NCBI GenBank assembly: GCA_019925095.2
Contig: CM034394.1
Coordinates: 6,584,272 to 6,648,271 of the forward strand
Direction of reading: 5' to 3'
Origin: Dendrolimus kikuchii
Taxonomy: Eukaryota; Arthropoda; Insecta; Lepidoptera; Lasiocampidae
Length of the DNA stretch: 64,000 bases
Below are positions 41,897-56,249 of the stretch, piece after piece (positions within the stretch are counted from its first letter, which is position 1; every line of letters begins with the position of its first letter). The translations under genes and the position numbers were made by a program. The notes below the pieces were generated by a model. It was not told the DNA's origin. It saw nothing but the letters and a program-made list of their open reading frames with translations, and did no database searches.

Positions 41897-42012
41897 TAAC
41901 AATATGCACAATAGGTCAGAAAACTGCTTAAGTGGTGCATGCGTTCCGGTCAAGATTCGAACCCGCGTCTTTTGAGTATAGGAAGCGTGTGCTGGCTATT
42001 ACGGTACCACGA
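41897..42012 (-). repeat. SINE-C copy 2
   Basis: Minus-strand copy with GGTTCGAATC in the B box position and the CGCATGCACCAC and 'ttttctgacctattgtgc' body. The overlapping frames are by-products. Confidence 0.65.
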
Positions 42013-42024
42013 TTTGCAAACAAC

Positions 42025-42735
42025 ATGTGCAGATATAAATATGGTATAAGATTTTACGTGCAGATGAATACAGTCGGTTGTGCACCGGTCCAGTTTGCGC
42101 ATGAAGTCATGAATCCAAATCAAAATTAAATTATGAAACGTCATAAATGTTGCCCTTGATTTTCGATGATACATTGTAAATTTATTATCTGACAAGTCCT
42201 TGTAAATATTAAATTCGCCACGGTCCTTTTTAAGCTTTATACATCGCTCTATACAAATTCGTCGCCTTTTAGTCAATGCTAATGCAACACACCAATCAAA
42301 TTCAAAATCAGAACTTCTGACGAGCTGTCCATCAAATGCAGAGGAAATATACTCCAACTCACCCCCTGTATAAACGATCTGCACGAACAAACTAGTCTAG
42401 TTAGACGTAGGTAGAGTAGAGTATATTGTAGAAGTTGATGTGTTTGATGATGTTGATGTGTAAAGCGTTGATAAAGGAAGAAAGAAAGGGAAATCTATAA
42501 AAACCACTAGGGTTAATAGTTCATTTGATAATCACCAATATAAAATACATTCCATACATATATTTAATCAAATTAATAAAGTATTACAATTCACTATTTT
42601 GAAATATTATGACTGTAAGAAAATTGTTACAAATTAGTTATTATTGAAAACATATAAAGAATGTGAAGAATTTTTAGTGTATATTACATAGTATTCTTAG
42701 TTTATAAACATAAACACAAACACTTAGTCTCATAC
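42025..42735. other. Intronic sequence, nothing assigned
   Basis: The minus frame 41950-42390 starts in unique sequence and runs into SINE-C. No domain. Confidence 0.4.
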
Positions 42736-42738
42736 ATC

Positions 42739-42772
42739 TACACACACACGCACACACACACACACACACATT
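42739..42772. repeat. (CA)n microsatellite
   Basis: CACACACACGCACACACACA and onward: an imperfect CA repeat of about 34 bp. Confidence 0.9.
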
Positions 42773-42874
42773 CTTACATACATTCATACACACAGATATA
42801 GGTACACAATACATAAAAATTATTTGTATAAGGTATATTGTATAACTGGGTCATTTTGGTCTTACACCTAAAGG

Positions 42875-43066
42875 AAGGTTTGCACTGAAAATCAGCGTTG
42901 TGTCGGATATTATTCCGACACAGCAATATGCTGAGTGCAAACCTTGTTTGCTGAAAATGCGGCGTACAAATTCTTAAAATATGCTTTGTGTATAAAAATG
43001 TATAAGGAATGTAATTGCGTCGCAATTTCTTCAAATAAAGTTTTTCTTTCTTTCTTTCTTTCTTTC
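42875..43066 (+). repeat. LINE 3' UTR with long hairpin and (TTTC)n tail
   Basis: A 71-bp hairpin (42875-42945): arms AAGGTTTGCACT...GTGTCGGA and TCCGACAC...AGTGCAAACCTT with loop TATTAT. It is followed by 'gaatgtaattgcgtcgcaat', AAATAAAG and (TTTC)n at 43043-43066. The piece AGCAATATGCTGAG is shared with the hairpin at 35332-35367, so both belong to related LINE tails. Confidence 0.65.
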
Positions 43067-43204
43067 GTTTATTGTAATAAAAGTTATCTTCAATGTTTAA
43101 GTTAATTGAGAGCGGGTCCTTCTGACACAAGTATATATTAATAAATACTTAATACAAGGTCCCAACCCCAAAAATTCTTGTATGTACTTTTGGAACAAAT
43201 AAAC

Positions 43205-43705
43205 ATTATTATGTTTGTATGTCTTTCGAGACCACGGGCCAACACCCAAGGACAAGCCCCGGCCAGCGTAGAACTATTGTGAGAAAAGAGGACCAAAAGT
43301 ACCGGAATATTGGGGTGAACTGCTAGTGGTACTAGGGGTCTGGGAATATGGGGACTATGGCGTCTGCCCGTCGCAATGTTCAGGGAACGTGGAAAAATGG
43401 GCAGACGGTAACTCGCCATTCCCTGCATGGGCCCCAAAAAATGCCATAAAGACAGGGGCAACATGGGTGTGAGTGGCTAAGGGGTGGGCAGCAGGTTCAC
43501 CGAAGCTACTTCTGACGTGATGCCATTTATCACTTCCATCCCTGGAGCTTTGAGTCTTAGCTCTAGCAATCTCCACTCCGTGCCGGCTGGCTAAGGCAAG
43601 CACGGAGGTGGGGGCCTTGTCTTGGCCCCCGGAACCAGGTACGAGGTGTCGCTACTCACCTAAGGCTTCGCCACAAAGCCCCCCTGCGGGATTATTATTA
43701 TTATT
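43205..43705 (+). mobile_element. GC-rich LINE 3' end with (ATT)n tail
   Basis: About 500 bp of higher G+C ending GCCCCCCTGCGGGATTATT and (ATT)n. Frames 43138-43464 and 43355-43603 (minus) are antisense artefacts. The tandem tail and base composition suggest the 3' UTR of a non-LTR element distinct from the 26107-26722 family. Confidence 0.45.
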
Positions 43706-43959
43706 GTATCTGCGTAGTGATTTAAGGTTTAATGTATATATCAATTACGTGTGAATAATGTATTTTTAATTCATTAATAAGGTAGTTGACAGTCAAATTA
43801 ACTGTGAAACTTTTTATCAATTTCAAAATGCATTCTTTACGTAGATTATATACAAAATCTAAATCAAGTATCAATTATTGTTTAAAAAGTAATTAAAATC
43901 ATTTCTCTCATGATATACTAAAAGTATGATAATAAAAGACGATACCAACGACTTGCCCA

Positions 43960-44350
43960 CTTTAGGATGAGATGGAGAAGATTGGATAGAAGGTATGGGA
44001 CAAAAAGGATGAGATAGGAGGATGTAATAAATGGGATAGGATGGAGAGATCAGACAGGAGAAAATGGATAGAATGGATGGGGTAGAAAAGATATAAAGAG
44101 CAGGGGGATATAAGTAGTCCCCCGGCAGTAGAAGAGGCCTCGCGGGGCCCACGCCTGCCAGGGCTGAGGAGAGGCTAGATCATATACCCGTAGCCCTGGC
44201 ATAAGGTGAAGGACGGAACACCTAGAGGTTTTAGTGAGTATCCCTAACTGGCAAGTGGCAATAGCATGGCACCAGTTCTGACTGGGCATCCCCCAAGATT
44301 CTGCCCACGTCGCGGCTTAGTCCTCAATCGGATTTCCCATGGATAAAAAA
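43960..44350 (+). mobile_element. Purine-rich stretch and second copy of the GC-rich LINE 3' end
   Basis: 43965-44095 is a degenerate GGATGAGATGGAGA-type stretch. From about 44100, GGGGGATATAAGTAGTCCCCC leads into CACGCCTGCCAGGGCTG, CATGGCACCAGTTCTGAC, GCTTAGTCCTCAATCGG and A-rich DNA. This matches 26400-26715 with an internal deletion after GACTGGGCAT. Confidence 0.65.
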
Positions 44351-44584
44351 AGGAAAGTTATAATGAGGGAGAGTTGGACCGTCGGAACTCTCATTTAACA
44401 TACGGAACAATCTGGTACCATACCATTTGAGCCGACCCAGCAAGATGTAATCTAAATAATGACTAAAACATGGCTCTAACACGTCTTATTACAGGAATTA
44501 TAAATTATTATCTATATTCATCCTCTATTTCACCCCTTCAAGGATGTATTTTAAAATTAAATACAGTCTATAATTACATCTCTT

Positions 44585-44765
44585 TCTTTATTGCACGAGT
44601 TCCGTAGACGGGCAGACGGTCCACCTCATGGGAAGCGGTTACCATCACCTATCGACACTTGCAACACCAAAGATGCTACAAATGCGCTACTGCTCTCTAA
44701 AGGAGCCTGGCCACTAATGCCGGAACGCAACTCAAAGTTGTTATGGCGGCACTCTAGACCTGATG
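44585..44765 (-). repeat. SINE-A fragment
   Basis: 3' half of a minus-strand SINE-A (plus strand: ATTGCACGAGTTCCGTAG ... GTTGTTATGGCGGCAC). The 5' half is missing. Confidence 0.65.
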
Positions 44766-44996
44766 GTTTAGATCATAGATACACTATATATAAAATAGAT
44801 GAGCCTCTCTGGCATAAAATATGAAAATATGATTTACCCGGTCCGATTGATGGCGCTACTATCGTTCATTCTGTAAATTCCACTATATTGTATTTATAAG
44901 TATAACTTATAAAGTTATACAAGTTATAAACTTGTTCTAAATTAGAATAAAGGAAAAGACAGAATAAAATTACAGTTTACAAAACTTATATCTTCT

Positions 44997-45434
44997 CTTA
45001 TATATAAAAATCAATTGCTGTTCGTTAGTCACGCTAAAACTCGAGAACGGCTGAAATGATTTGGTTAATTTTGGTTTTAAATGATTTGCGGAAGTCCAGG
45101 AAAGGTTTAAAAGGTGAGTAATGAAAAAAATGCTTGAAATATAGTTAAAACGACAATTTCGCTTTCCCTTAGAAACTATTTCTATCTATCAAACATTTGA
45201 CGTTCTTCCCGTCGTTTAGAAATCAATTAAATTTAAAAGTCGTTCAGAAATCAAATTAAATTGAAAAGTGAAGTTGTTTTTTCATTTTTTTGGTTTTGAA
45301 TGTCACACGTTTGATGTTCGCTCCGGCTAAGTTTTGACCACATTTTTGACTAAAATTGAAACGTTCTGCAATTATCATTCAGATTTTTTATTTATTGATA
45401 CTGAGGCGGTACGAAGTTTGCCAGATTAGCTAGT
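44997..45434 (+). mobile_element. Non-autonomous repeat H1, copy 2
   Basis: Inverted relative to 6449-6895. It runs from 'tatataaaaatcaattgctg' to 'gtttgccagattagctagt', including the internal near-duplicate 'gtcgtttagaaatca / gtcgttcagaaatca'. Confidence 0.55.
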
Positions 45435-46032
45435 ATTATATATAAACCCTTTATAATATATGACCAAAGTAAACAATGGTTTATATAATAACTTCATGTA
45501 AACGCGTGCGAGTTTCACCATATATGACCATAACTTGTGATTTCGTTTATGCTCTAAAATCAGCGCCATCTTAAGTGAAGTTAAGTGCACTAAATGGTAA
45601 CTATAATTTTTTACATCCCTGCGCACTTGATGGTGATAGTTTCCGTACACTATTTATTTTTTGATTATGTAGGGGAGTTCCACTGGGGTGATCTAGATGA
45701 TGGCTACATGATTGTAGTCATCCAACTTGCCCTGAGTTACAATCTATCTCTTTGCCAAATTCTATTAAACTTTGTGAAAACATTTAGTATTTACGTGGTA
45801 GTATAGATTACCTATTAGTACCTGCAGACAATGTATTCTTAATTAACAACAGTCGGATATTGTTTGTCTAATATGTTGCAAAGTTAGAACGACCTTAAGT
45901 CTGTACGATCTAGTTTTCCACAATATTCTTACCAAAGTGTAGTTTAGCTAAGCACTTGTCTAGTTTCTTGTTGGGCTCAACCTTGTCGTCTAGACAGCAA
46001 CACATGTTATCAGTTAGGATTTGGAGTCAGCT
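45435..46032. other. Intronic sequence, nothing assigned
   Basis: Frames at 45426-45806 show no domain. Confidence 0.4.
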
Positions 46033-46036
46033 TGCC

Positions 46037-46330
46037 TTTTTTTATTGCATGAGTACCGCAGACAGGCAGACGGCCCACCTGACGGAAAGTGATAACCATC
46101 GCCAATCAATGTGCTTCAGCACTCTAAAGAGAGATTGGAACCTGGCCACTAATGCCGGCACAAAATTCAAGTTTTTCATGGCGGCATAATCTAAATCTAA
46201 AGCTAGACCAGGGATGGTAGCCATCCGGACGGGCAAATAGCCTACCTGGCTGGGGGTTGTTTTGTCGCCTCTCGCGACAGGCCGCCCGGCCGCAGAAAAT
46301 TGTTATTATTTCTCCGATTCTGCATGAATT
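46037..46330 (-). repeat. SINE-A copy
   Basis: Minus-strand copy with small internal deletions (the 'gcaacaccaaaggtgctaca' block is lost). It ends TCTCCGATTCTGCATG. Confidence 0.7.
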
Positions 46331-46499
46331 ATGTCTATTATATGCTTTTATTTATTTATAACTTGCAATGTTTGTTAGTTGGTTTAAGTCAAATCTTAGA
46401 AGCTGAATTAAAACCACTTCTTTTATATTTACGACTTTGTAATCTTGCATGTTTGATGCCAAAAGATACACGAAAGTGAAAAAAGAAACGACGTGTTGC

Positions 46500-46600
46500 T
46501 CCGAGATAAATACACTAACCCACGACTCATTCTAATGGTATAGGTTCGAATCCTGAGACGTACAGTTTTTCTTACGATGAACAAAGACGTCACTTAGAAA
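46500..46600 (+). repeat. Possible tRNA-like SINE fragment
   Basis: Contains a consensus B box GGTTCGAATCC after 'actcattctaatggtata' and followed by 'tttttcttacgatga'. Only this piece was recognised. Confidence 0.3.
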
Positions 46601-46604
46601 CTTA

Positions 46605-47185
46605 TATATTAAGATTACCGATCTGTGAATCCCGCCAATACATTAGGTAAGTCTGACATATGTATAGTATGTTGTTAATTTCGTACATTGTATTGTATTT
46701 AGTTATTGGCAGAAAATATTCTAAATTTATATTCGGCATGATGATAATTTACAGATTATATAATATACTGCTGCTATTTATTACCTATGAAGCACATTAT
46801 GTGTGTTTATTAAAGATTCAAAAACATAAATAAACAACCTTAATGATAAAGATTCAAGATACAAAATAATTGTTTAACAGATTTGTCTCCAGCCAGACGA
46901 GGTCAAATCATTTGAAAAACCGTGTGACTAATTTATTTGGAGAATCTGAAACAGTTTATTGAAAAGTAAACTTTATTGTTTGAGTATTAGAGAAGTTACT
47001 AAATGTGGATACAGACAATGTATAATGCATGGGCGATTCTCAACAGTAACTGTTTTCATTGCCACGAACGTTTATATTATACACAGTATATGTGTATAAC
47101 TTATGTGTATATTTGTATATATAGTATAGTTATATATTTATTATTAAGATGTAAGTAATCGTACAATAGTTATGTATAACACCAT
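46605..47185. other. AT-rich intronic sequence, nothing assigned
   Basis: No feature supported. Confidence 0.4.
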
Positions 47186-47214
47186 CACCACTCCTAATCA
47201 GCAATATTTTTGCC

Positions 47215-47335
47215 ACGGGTTGTCTGGAGAGATCGCATTTTAGCGATAAGGCCGCCCTTTTTACACAATTAAAATAACACTAGTTCGTAAATTTCTGTAA
47301 GTTGTACATTAAAGTGTTATCTATCTACTCGTATG
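47215..47335 (+). repeat. LINE 3' tail, family C
   Basis: The only plus-strand copy: GGGTTGTCTGGAGAGATCGC, ATTTTAGCGATAAGGCCGCC, GTACATTAAAGTGTTATC and (TATC). The ATCGC/GCGAT hairpin is intact. Confidence 0.65.
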
Positions 47336-47639
47336 TATAATTGTTTATATCTTTTTATTATACAAAGGTATACTGAGATATCTCCTCCTAAAGCGGTTAT
47401 TATATTACGTTTATTTAGGGGACATTACTTTCCAACAGGGTGGTGTTTAAGTAAAATATAGATAAACAGTTTACATTTGCAACACTAAAAAATATTTTTT
47501 CAATTAAAATATTCAATATGCTAGAAGTGTTTGTTAGCTACAAGTTATTTATATCGTCTTTTAACCACTAAAATAATATAAAAACTCATTTTGATATGAT
47601 TAAGTGCTGGCCACAAACCATTTTTTAAATTTGGAACAT

Positions 47640-47990
47640 CGATATTCTTATGTTTTTTTTTTTGTATCTGGGAACATTTTTCTTTACGTTTATTTGGCGG
47701 GAACTAAAAGGGGACGTTGTGCTGTGCGGTTTATATTTATTTTGTAAAATTCTGTAAAATTTCTCAAAAATGAGCATTACTTGTAGTATATTGATAGTTT
47801 TTGAGTTGTAATTATGTATTTTGTGAGAAATGTGATCTGTATAGTCAAATGTGGCCATTCGAGTTTTCATAACAACTCCGTTGAATGGCGTCAGCCTACA
47901 ATTCATCTGCGCTCAGAATTGGCTGTTGCCTGCCTTTGTGGCGAATTCTACTACTACTTATCGGGAGTTTTTAACGGAAACTTAGAAGGA
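47640..47990 (+). repeat. Repeat family D, copy 2
   Basis: Inverse counterpart of 20035-20345: 'tttggcgggaactaaaaggg', 'gacgttgtgctgtgcgg', 'tatagtcaaatgtggcc', 'aactccgttgaatgg'. The minus frame 47625-47906 is a by-product. Confidence 0.55.
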
Positions 47991-47994
47991 TGAT

Positions 47995-49150
47995 GTTATA
48001 TTGTACAGCTAGTTGCAAAAAATGTAGATATGACATCGGTTAAAAGTAAACAATATTTGTAAAATACTCACTTATTTTTAACAAACAATTGTGTGATGTG
48101 AACAATATTTGTGAAATATTGCTTGTTTTTAATGGACAACTATTTATCTATTTAAGTCTACAGTTTGGTGTTATATATGCCTTGTCGAATTGCCATAAGA
48201 AAAGTCTGAGTTGGTGTCAGTCAACGGCTTGAATTTAGGTAAGGCTTTTGATTAAAAATCTTTTCTTGAATATTCATTAATGTTTGACATTATCTAGATT
48301 CACAAATCGTGCAATAAAGAAAAGATCAGGAATATTTGAAGTATTTTACAATCTATGTTAATACTAATAAGATTACAAGGCAATTCTCATTCTTACTCAG
48401 GCCGCGTACTAGGAAACTTTGCTGCCGCAGTCAGGTTGTGGCAGCCAAAATATTGAGCGAACAGCCTTAGTAGCCAGTTTAGATTTATGGTCTAATGGTT
48501 GCTGCAATCACAAAATTTTGGTCGCCCAGCACGTGAGCTCCAATGTTCCATTCAGAGCGGTCAGGTTACCGCATCCAAGATTTTGGTTTTTGTGGTTTTT
48601 TATGAAAATTAAAGGGATATAATTTGATTTTTCAAAAACCAATTACCCTAATCAGAAATAGAATTGGCTGACTTTGCTAAAAAAAAACACGTGGTGAGTA
48701 TTATTACAGCAATCCATAATACAGCTTGTAGAGATCAATTTATGTGAAGGAATGTCATACAGTATATTAATACATTAAACATAATTTACAACTGCATAAA
48801 GAAGACTAAGGAAATAGCGAATTCCCGCCCTTCAAATAAAGATAAATTACAACCAAATAATCGGTATTCAGTACACTTCATGGCCTACATCGGGTCCGTG
48901 ATTGTCACTATTTGATGGATCGTAAACCGATAACAGTCGGCGCGTCAAGTTGTGTATACGAAAATCGTAAACATCAACCGGTTATGTTAAACATATATCA
49001 CGCTCTCTGTCACACGTCAAATGTCAGAAAAGGACGGAAATCGTGTTTTGTGATATTCAACGTTATTGCTTTGATAATGAGACCGGTTCTCGGCAAAGAC
49101 AAAAATAGTTTTGAATTGTTACGGTTTTCTACACACCAGACTAGCGGGAG
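47995..49150. other. Intronic sequence, nothing assigned
   Basis: A degenerate piece at 48400-48600 repeats GGTTGTGGCAGCCAAAAT / GGTTACCGCATCCAAGAT. Frames 48419-48622 and 48912-49154 have no domain. Confidence 0.35.
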
Positions 49151-49154
49151 ATAA

Positions 49155-49445
49155 ATGCAAAAGTGGCCCTGTTACCGTTTCATGATTAAACGGCTGAACG
49201 GATTTTAAGGATTTTTAGCAATAAGATAGACTGTATTCTAGGGAAAGATATAAGCTACCTTTTGTCTCAGTATACATACTTGAATGCGGTGAAATTGGGG
49301 ATGAAAATTTTTAGCAACCCATAATTTCTTTCTCAAGCATATAAAACGCTTTTTGAAAGAAGCGCGTATTTTGTAGCGTTTCTGTAAATTACTGAAAGGT
49401 GTAAAATAAGGGATTAAAAGTATGAGAAGAGGGACTAAAACGGTC
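49155..49445 (+). mobile_element. Decayed non-autonomous repeat
   Basis: Contains 'attaaacggctgaacggatt', 'gggaaagatataagctacc' and 'ggggatgaaaatttttagca'. Pattern like other Helitron/RTE-derived short repeats. Weak evidence. Confidence 0.3.
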
Positions 49446-49449
49446 ACCT

Positions 49450-50480
49450 TCGCTTAATTAATTTGACACGTGTCTGGATATACTGGGAGTTGTAAGACAT
49501 AGCATAAAGTACCACTTTATGTTGATACATGTCTTGTTCGTCATATTAATATGAGAAAACGACCTGCCCTTTCTTAAATTAACTTTTTATATTTAATGTA
49601 AAATGTCGACTATTGGATCTTCAGGGTCCGTTATATTTTAGAACGGTAATCAGAGGAAATAAAATTCAAATTAGAATCGGATAAATTGAAATATTGCGGG
49701 CTTATATGATGCTCACATGTGTGTTTGTAAATAATTTTTAAATTACACAGATTTTTACCTCATGCATCATGTTCTTGAAAGCGGATTTTGAACTTTTTAT
49801 ACTTACTATTAGTACTAGAACAGTTCTATCTACTTTTTATCAAGCGGTTTAGCTCTTTGAGAAGTGTTTATTTCGTACGAATTTATACTTATTTTACTTA
49901 TGCAATTGATAGATTTTCTTCGTTGTAAATTTTTTACAATATATTTGTTATCTTATCTACCTAATTAATGTAAATTGGTAACTTGTAAGTGTAATTATTT
50001 CATTGAATTGCAAATTCCTTGATTGGGTTTCTTTAGATTGTTACTTATTTACACTGGCATATAGTACTTGCGATTAAAAATTACTTATTTTGTTCGTATA
50101 TGATGACCGAGCCCCGAACTCTTAGAGTGAAGTCGGCTAAAGAAAGCCGATTTTGGAATAGGAAGCCGATCGCGCCGCATTGCCTAGCGAGAATTTAGTG
50201 TTAAACATTGAATTAATATATAGATGAAATAGTTTCCAATGGATACATTACCTAAATACTACATAATTTACGGAAGTAAGTTTTTTAAGCATGTTTCTCT
50301 TCATTTTATGATTTTGTTCACATAAGCTCCGTCTATATTTTTATTTCTTCGTCTGAGATTCGATATAGGAAGGAAGATGTGATTTTGCGTGGAAATGGGT
50401 CGGAAGATTGTAATTCGAAAAATCTGATTTATAAAACAAAATCATATTATCAATGTAATATGTATATGTATGTGTATAAA
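49450..50480. other. AT-rich intronic sequence, nothing assigned
   Basis: A local repeat AAGTCGGCTAAAGAAAGCCG lies near 50131-50150. No gene. Confidence 0.4.
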
Positions 50481-50483
50481 ACT

Positions 50484-50760
50484 AGCTGTGCCAGCGACTT
50501 CGTTCGCGGAGATATTTTTTTCGCGACACCCCAAAAAAAAGTAGCCTGAGTTACTTATTCCTTATAACATCAGTTGTCTGCCAGTGAAAATCCCGTCAAA
50601 ATCAGTCCAGTCCTTTCAGAAATTAGCCGGTACATCCAGAAAAACAAAAATTTTAAAAATTGATTATTTGGTATAAGTGCCGTAAATACTTTCATATGCA
50701 GTTAGTAAAAAGTTGTTATTTTGACATTACAAACAGACACTTCAGTTTTGTTTATCTGTA
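50484..50760 (-). mobile_element. Helitron-like repeat, family shared with 55120-55440
   Basis: Begins ACTAGCTGTGCCAGCGAC, then 'aacatcagttgtctgccagt', 'cccgtcaaaatcagtccagt', 'tatgcagttagtaaaaagtt' and 'aaacagacacttcagttttg'. The same order occurs in 55120-55440. Confidence 0.5.
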
Positions 50761-50774
50761 TGGATTCGTAAAGA

Positions 50775-51125
50775 TTCTCAACTAACATTCTCTTTCCTCT
50801 TTCACATTCTCCCAATTATTTGGGGTCAGCTCAATATGTCTTTTCCTCCCATACTCCTCTATTCTGACATACGTCTTCTGTCACACCACAAATCACCATA
50901 TCATCCTTCACACAATCCATTTATCTCCTTTTGGCCTACCCTTACCTTTGTACCCATGGATCTTGCAGTTCAATGTTCTTTTGTAACGTGACTTTCATCC
51001 CTTCTCATTACATGCCTATCCATACCACTTTAATTTTCTTCCTCAGCTCAAACACGGGTGCAACTGTCAAAAATCTCCTTACGTACTTATTTCTCACTTT
51101 ATACATTCTTGTAACACCACATATC
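50775..51125 (-). pseudogene. RTE-like LINE ORF2 C-terminal relic
   Basis: The minus strand reads, with frameshifts, KWYGHVMRRDESHVTK, then HGYKGKGRPKRRWIDCVKDD and a WEEKTY-like end. These are the conserved C-terminal blocks of RTE-like LINEs (WYGHV.R..E, GRPK.RW.D.VK.D). It is broken by stops and lies in PGRMC intron 1, in the same orientation as the gene. Confidence 0.7.
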
Positions 51126-51129
51126 TAGC

Positions 51130-53535
<2,406 letters not shown>

Positions 53536-53539
53536 TTGG

Positions 53540-53900
53540 AAAACGCGAATGTAGCGCCATCTATTTTGCTAATCCGTCTATTTTAAGAAAACGATGTGAT
53601 TTATCAGCATAAAATACACAGCATTTAGCATCACTAATTGTTGATTTGGGATATAAGCCGGCGCTGTGTTGAGTTTCATTCATATACGTTCAGTAGTTTC
53701 CAAAAAAGACGTGACCGCAGCGCCATCTTTTCACTATATTCGCCTATACCACGGGAACATCGTCATTTATCGGGATAAAAAATATTCTAAGTTACAACCT
53801 GGGATATAAGCTAATTCCTTTTGGAGATTCATTTAAATCCGTTCAGTAGTTTTTATGTGATGCTCTAACAGACAGATAGACAGACAAAAATTATAAAAAA
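53540..53900 (-). mobile_element. Non-autonomous repeat, family shared with 59130-59510
   Basis: Two related half-units each carry GCGCCATCT, 'gggatataagc' and 'cgttcagtag', ending 'agacagacaaaaattataaa'. The inverse order (AAAAATCTAAA, CAGACAGA, 'tactgaacggatttaaat', GATGGCGCTGCG) appears at 59130-59510. Confidence 0.45.
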
Positions 53901-53904
53901 TGTA

Positions 53905-55110
53905 TTTTCGGAATCTGCTTATCAGTGGAGTAGCTTGCCTTACACAAGCCCTGTATCAAAATGCGTTCGGCGGGGCCAAAGGAAATGTAATTTGTTTTTT
54001 ATAAAAGAAACAATAAATGATCGAATTTAATTAAAATAATTATACATATATATTGAACATATGTTAGGAGTAGCTAAGTGAAACAAACAATTGAAATAAA
54101 AAATACAGTTTTCTTTCCTTTTTATCGGCAAACTTATTTATCAAATCATCTATAATAAAAGACGATTTCAGTTCCTAGATTTTCTGCCTCTATAGATAAT
54201 AATGATGATAGCCGTTTCTGCTGGCCAAGCAGTTGTTCTCAAAAATTTTAGTAATCTTTAGAAGATGTGGATACATTTTTTTCTTACACACTTTTGGGTT
54301 CCTGTAGCCGGGGGGCCTCGTGTTGATACGGCTGATACCGCGGTAGCTACACCCCTGCTGCTGGTTATCCCCCCGATTTTTTTTTACATTTTTGAACGAA
54401 TTGTACAAACTCGAACCATTTACAGATTTACTATAGTATAGATAGATAGAAGATAACTACAATCTAATATAATTATAACTATGACAAACAAATTGTATAG
54501 AGTGATTATTACTAACGTTACTTGGATGTAATAATTAAAGGTCATTATTATACAGCATAATTGATGATAAAATAAGTAGTTAGAACTAAATTTATTATAT
54601 CATAAGATATATATAATAACAGCTTTGTTAACTCTTTATCCTAGATAAAGAAATACTTCGTGAATATTTTCATCAGAGATAAGCCAGTTTAAAATTTAAA
54701 AGCTGCTTGAATAACGCGCGAGCAAACATTTTCGAGCCGCTTCAAGCGCTTAATTGCAACGAATCACTGTTATGAATTGCAGAACGGCCAAGATATTTTA
54801 TTTACGTAAGCTGTTTGTACAGTAGTTCGCACCAGTTTAAAAAGCCTAAATATAGTGTTTGGAATTATTATTCACATTCGAATTTGCATACTAATTTACA
54901 CATAAGGCTAGATTTTTCCAAAATGTCTACGATGATCTTAAAAAGGAAATTTGAGTTTCTTTTTTATCTTATATATCCATTTCTGTTTGTGGTAATTATT
55001 TACTCTATGGGAGCCTAATCTAATTTACCACCGCTTCGCAACATGTTGCCGCTTGAAGAAAAGAAGCGGCTCAAGAGACTCTTTAGTAACATGCCTTGCT
55101 CTAATAATTT
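53905..55110. other. AT-rich sequence, nothing assigned
   Basis: 54290-54365 is GC-rich (GCCGGGGGGCCTCGTG, GATACCGCGGTAGC) but gives no frame. 54960-55080 ('ctctatgggagcctaatcta', 'caacatgttgccgcttgaag') recurs inverted at 59525-59620, so it is a repeat of unknown class. Confidence 0.4.
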
Positions 55111-55114
55111 TATA

Positions 55115-55442
55115 CAATACTAGTTGTTACTCGCGACTTCGTCCGCCTGGACTTTAATTTAATTTGCCTTTCAGTACGGCGACGGTGGCGGCGTGCGCGT
55201 GGGCCCTTCAATTTTTTTCTAAAATAAAGGTAGCCTTAGTTACTCCTAATAACATCAGCTATCTGCCAGTGAAAGTCCCGTCAAAATCAGTTCAGCTGTT
55301 TCAGAGATTAGCCGGAACATACAAACAGACAATTTTTTTAAAATTATTTTTTGATATATTACCGTACTTATATACTTTCATATGCATTTAGTAAAAAGCT
55401 ATTATTTTGACATTACAAACAGACACTTCAATTTTATTAATT
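55115..55442 (-). mobile_element. Helitron-like repeat related to 50484-50760
   Basis: Starts ACTAGTTGTTACTCGCGAC and shares the 'aacatcagctatctgccagt', 'cccgtcaaaatcag' and 'aaacagacacttcaatttta' landmarks. It carries an extra GC-rich patch (GCGACGGTGGCGGCGTGC) absent from the other copy. Confidence 0.5.
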
Positions 55443-55482
55443 TTTATAGATATAATAACAGCCCACAACTGTCCCAATGTAA

Positions 55483-55603
55483 TTGTAACATTGTGCACAT
55501 TAGGTCAGAAAACTAACTAAGTGGTGCATGCGTCCCGGCCAGGATTGAAACCGCGCCCTTTGAGTTTGGGACGCGTGCGGTAGCCATTACTCTACCACGA
55601 CTT
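55483..55603 (-). repeat. SINE-C copy 3
   Basis: Minus-strand copy: GTCGTGGTAGAGTAATGG, GCACGCGTCCCAAAC, a mutated B box (GGTTTCAATCC) and 'ttctgacctaatgtgcacaa'. Confidence 0.7.
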
Positions 55604-55607
55604 CTAT

Positions 55608-56118
55608 AGATAGACGATTAAAAATAAATTGTATTCTAACTTCATTACGGGGTAAACTTTATTACGCAATAGCTTATCATGAGCAGGAATCAAAAACATT
55701 TTGTTTCTTTTGTAGTTGAACGGAGCCGGCACTTAAGTTGCAAATGAGAAATTTTAAATATCGAAACTAAACTGTTTCGAACTGAACTGTGTCCGATTAC
55801 TGACAACCAATTTAATTGGTTCTCTGGCAGTTCAATTAACTTGAATTATTTCAGGGTTGCAAACTTCACACAAACTGTTTACGGCAACGTTTCCCGTTGC
55901 TATTTGCCAGTGGAAACTTGAATTGAAAATAATTATTTATTATATTACAATATTTGAACATTGGTTCCGATTTCGGTTATTAAACAGAATATTGTATTGT
56001 TCTTTTTTGTCTTCCAATAGATATGGTATTAATATTTGTTAATGGAAAATGGATGGATAGAAAAGCAAGCTATCACTGAATAATGTTTTTTTTTTATAAA
56101 TTGGCAGACAAACACATT
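55608..56118. other. AT-rich sequence, nothing assigned
   Basis: Frame 55857-56042 has no domain. Confidence 0.4.
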
Positions 56119-56120
56119 TT

Positions 56121-56245
56121 AGATAGATAGATAACACTTTATTGTACACCATTACAGAAAACAAAAAATCTTATAGCCTAAAAATATTCTAAATGTGCAC
56201 AATGGGCGGTCTTATCGCTAAGAAGCGATCTCTTCCAGACAACCC
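56121..56245 (-). repeat. LINE 3' tail, family C, (GATA) end
   Basis: Plus strand: AGATAGATAGATAACACTTT, GGGCGGTCTTATCGCTAAG, AAGCGATCTCTTCCAGAC. The minus-strand hairpin ATCGCTTCTTAGCGAT is perfect. Confidence 0.7.
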
Positions 56246-56249
56246 GTAA

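Noticed and set aside
41950..42390. 146-codon minus-strand frame as a host gene
   Set aside because: Its end is SINE-C sequence and the remainder has no domain or splice context.
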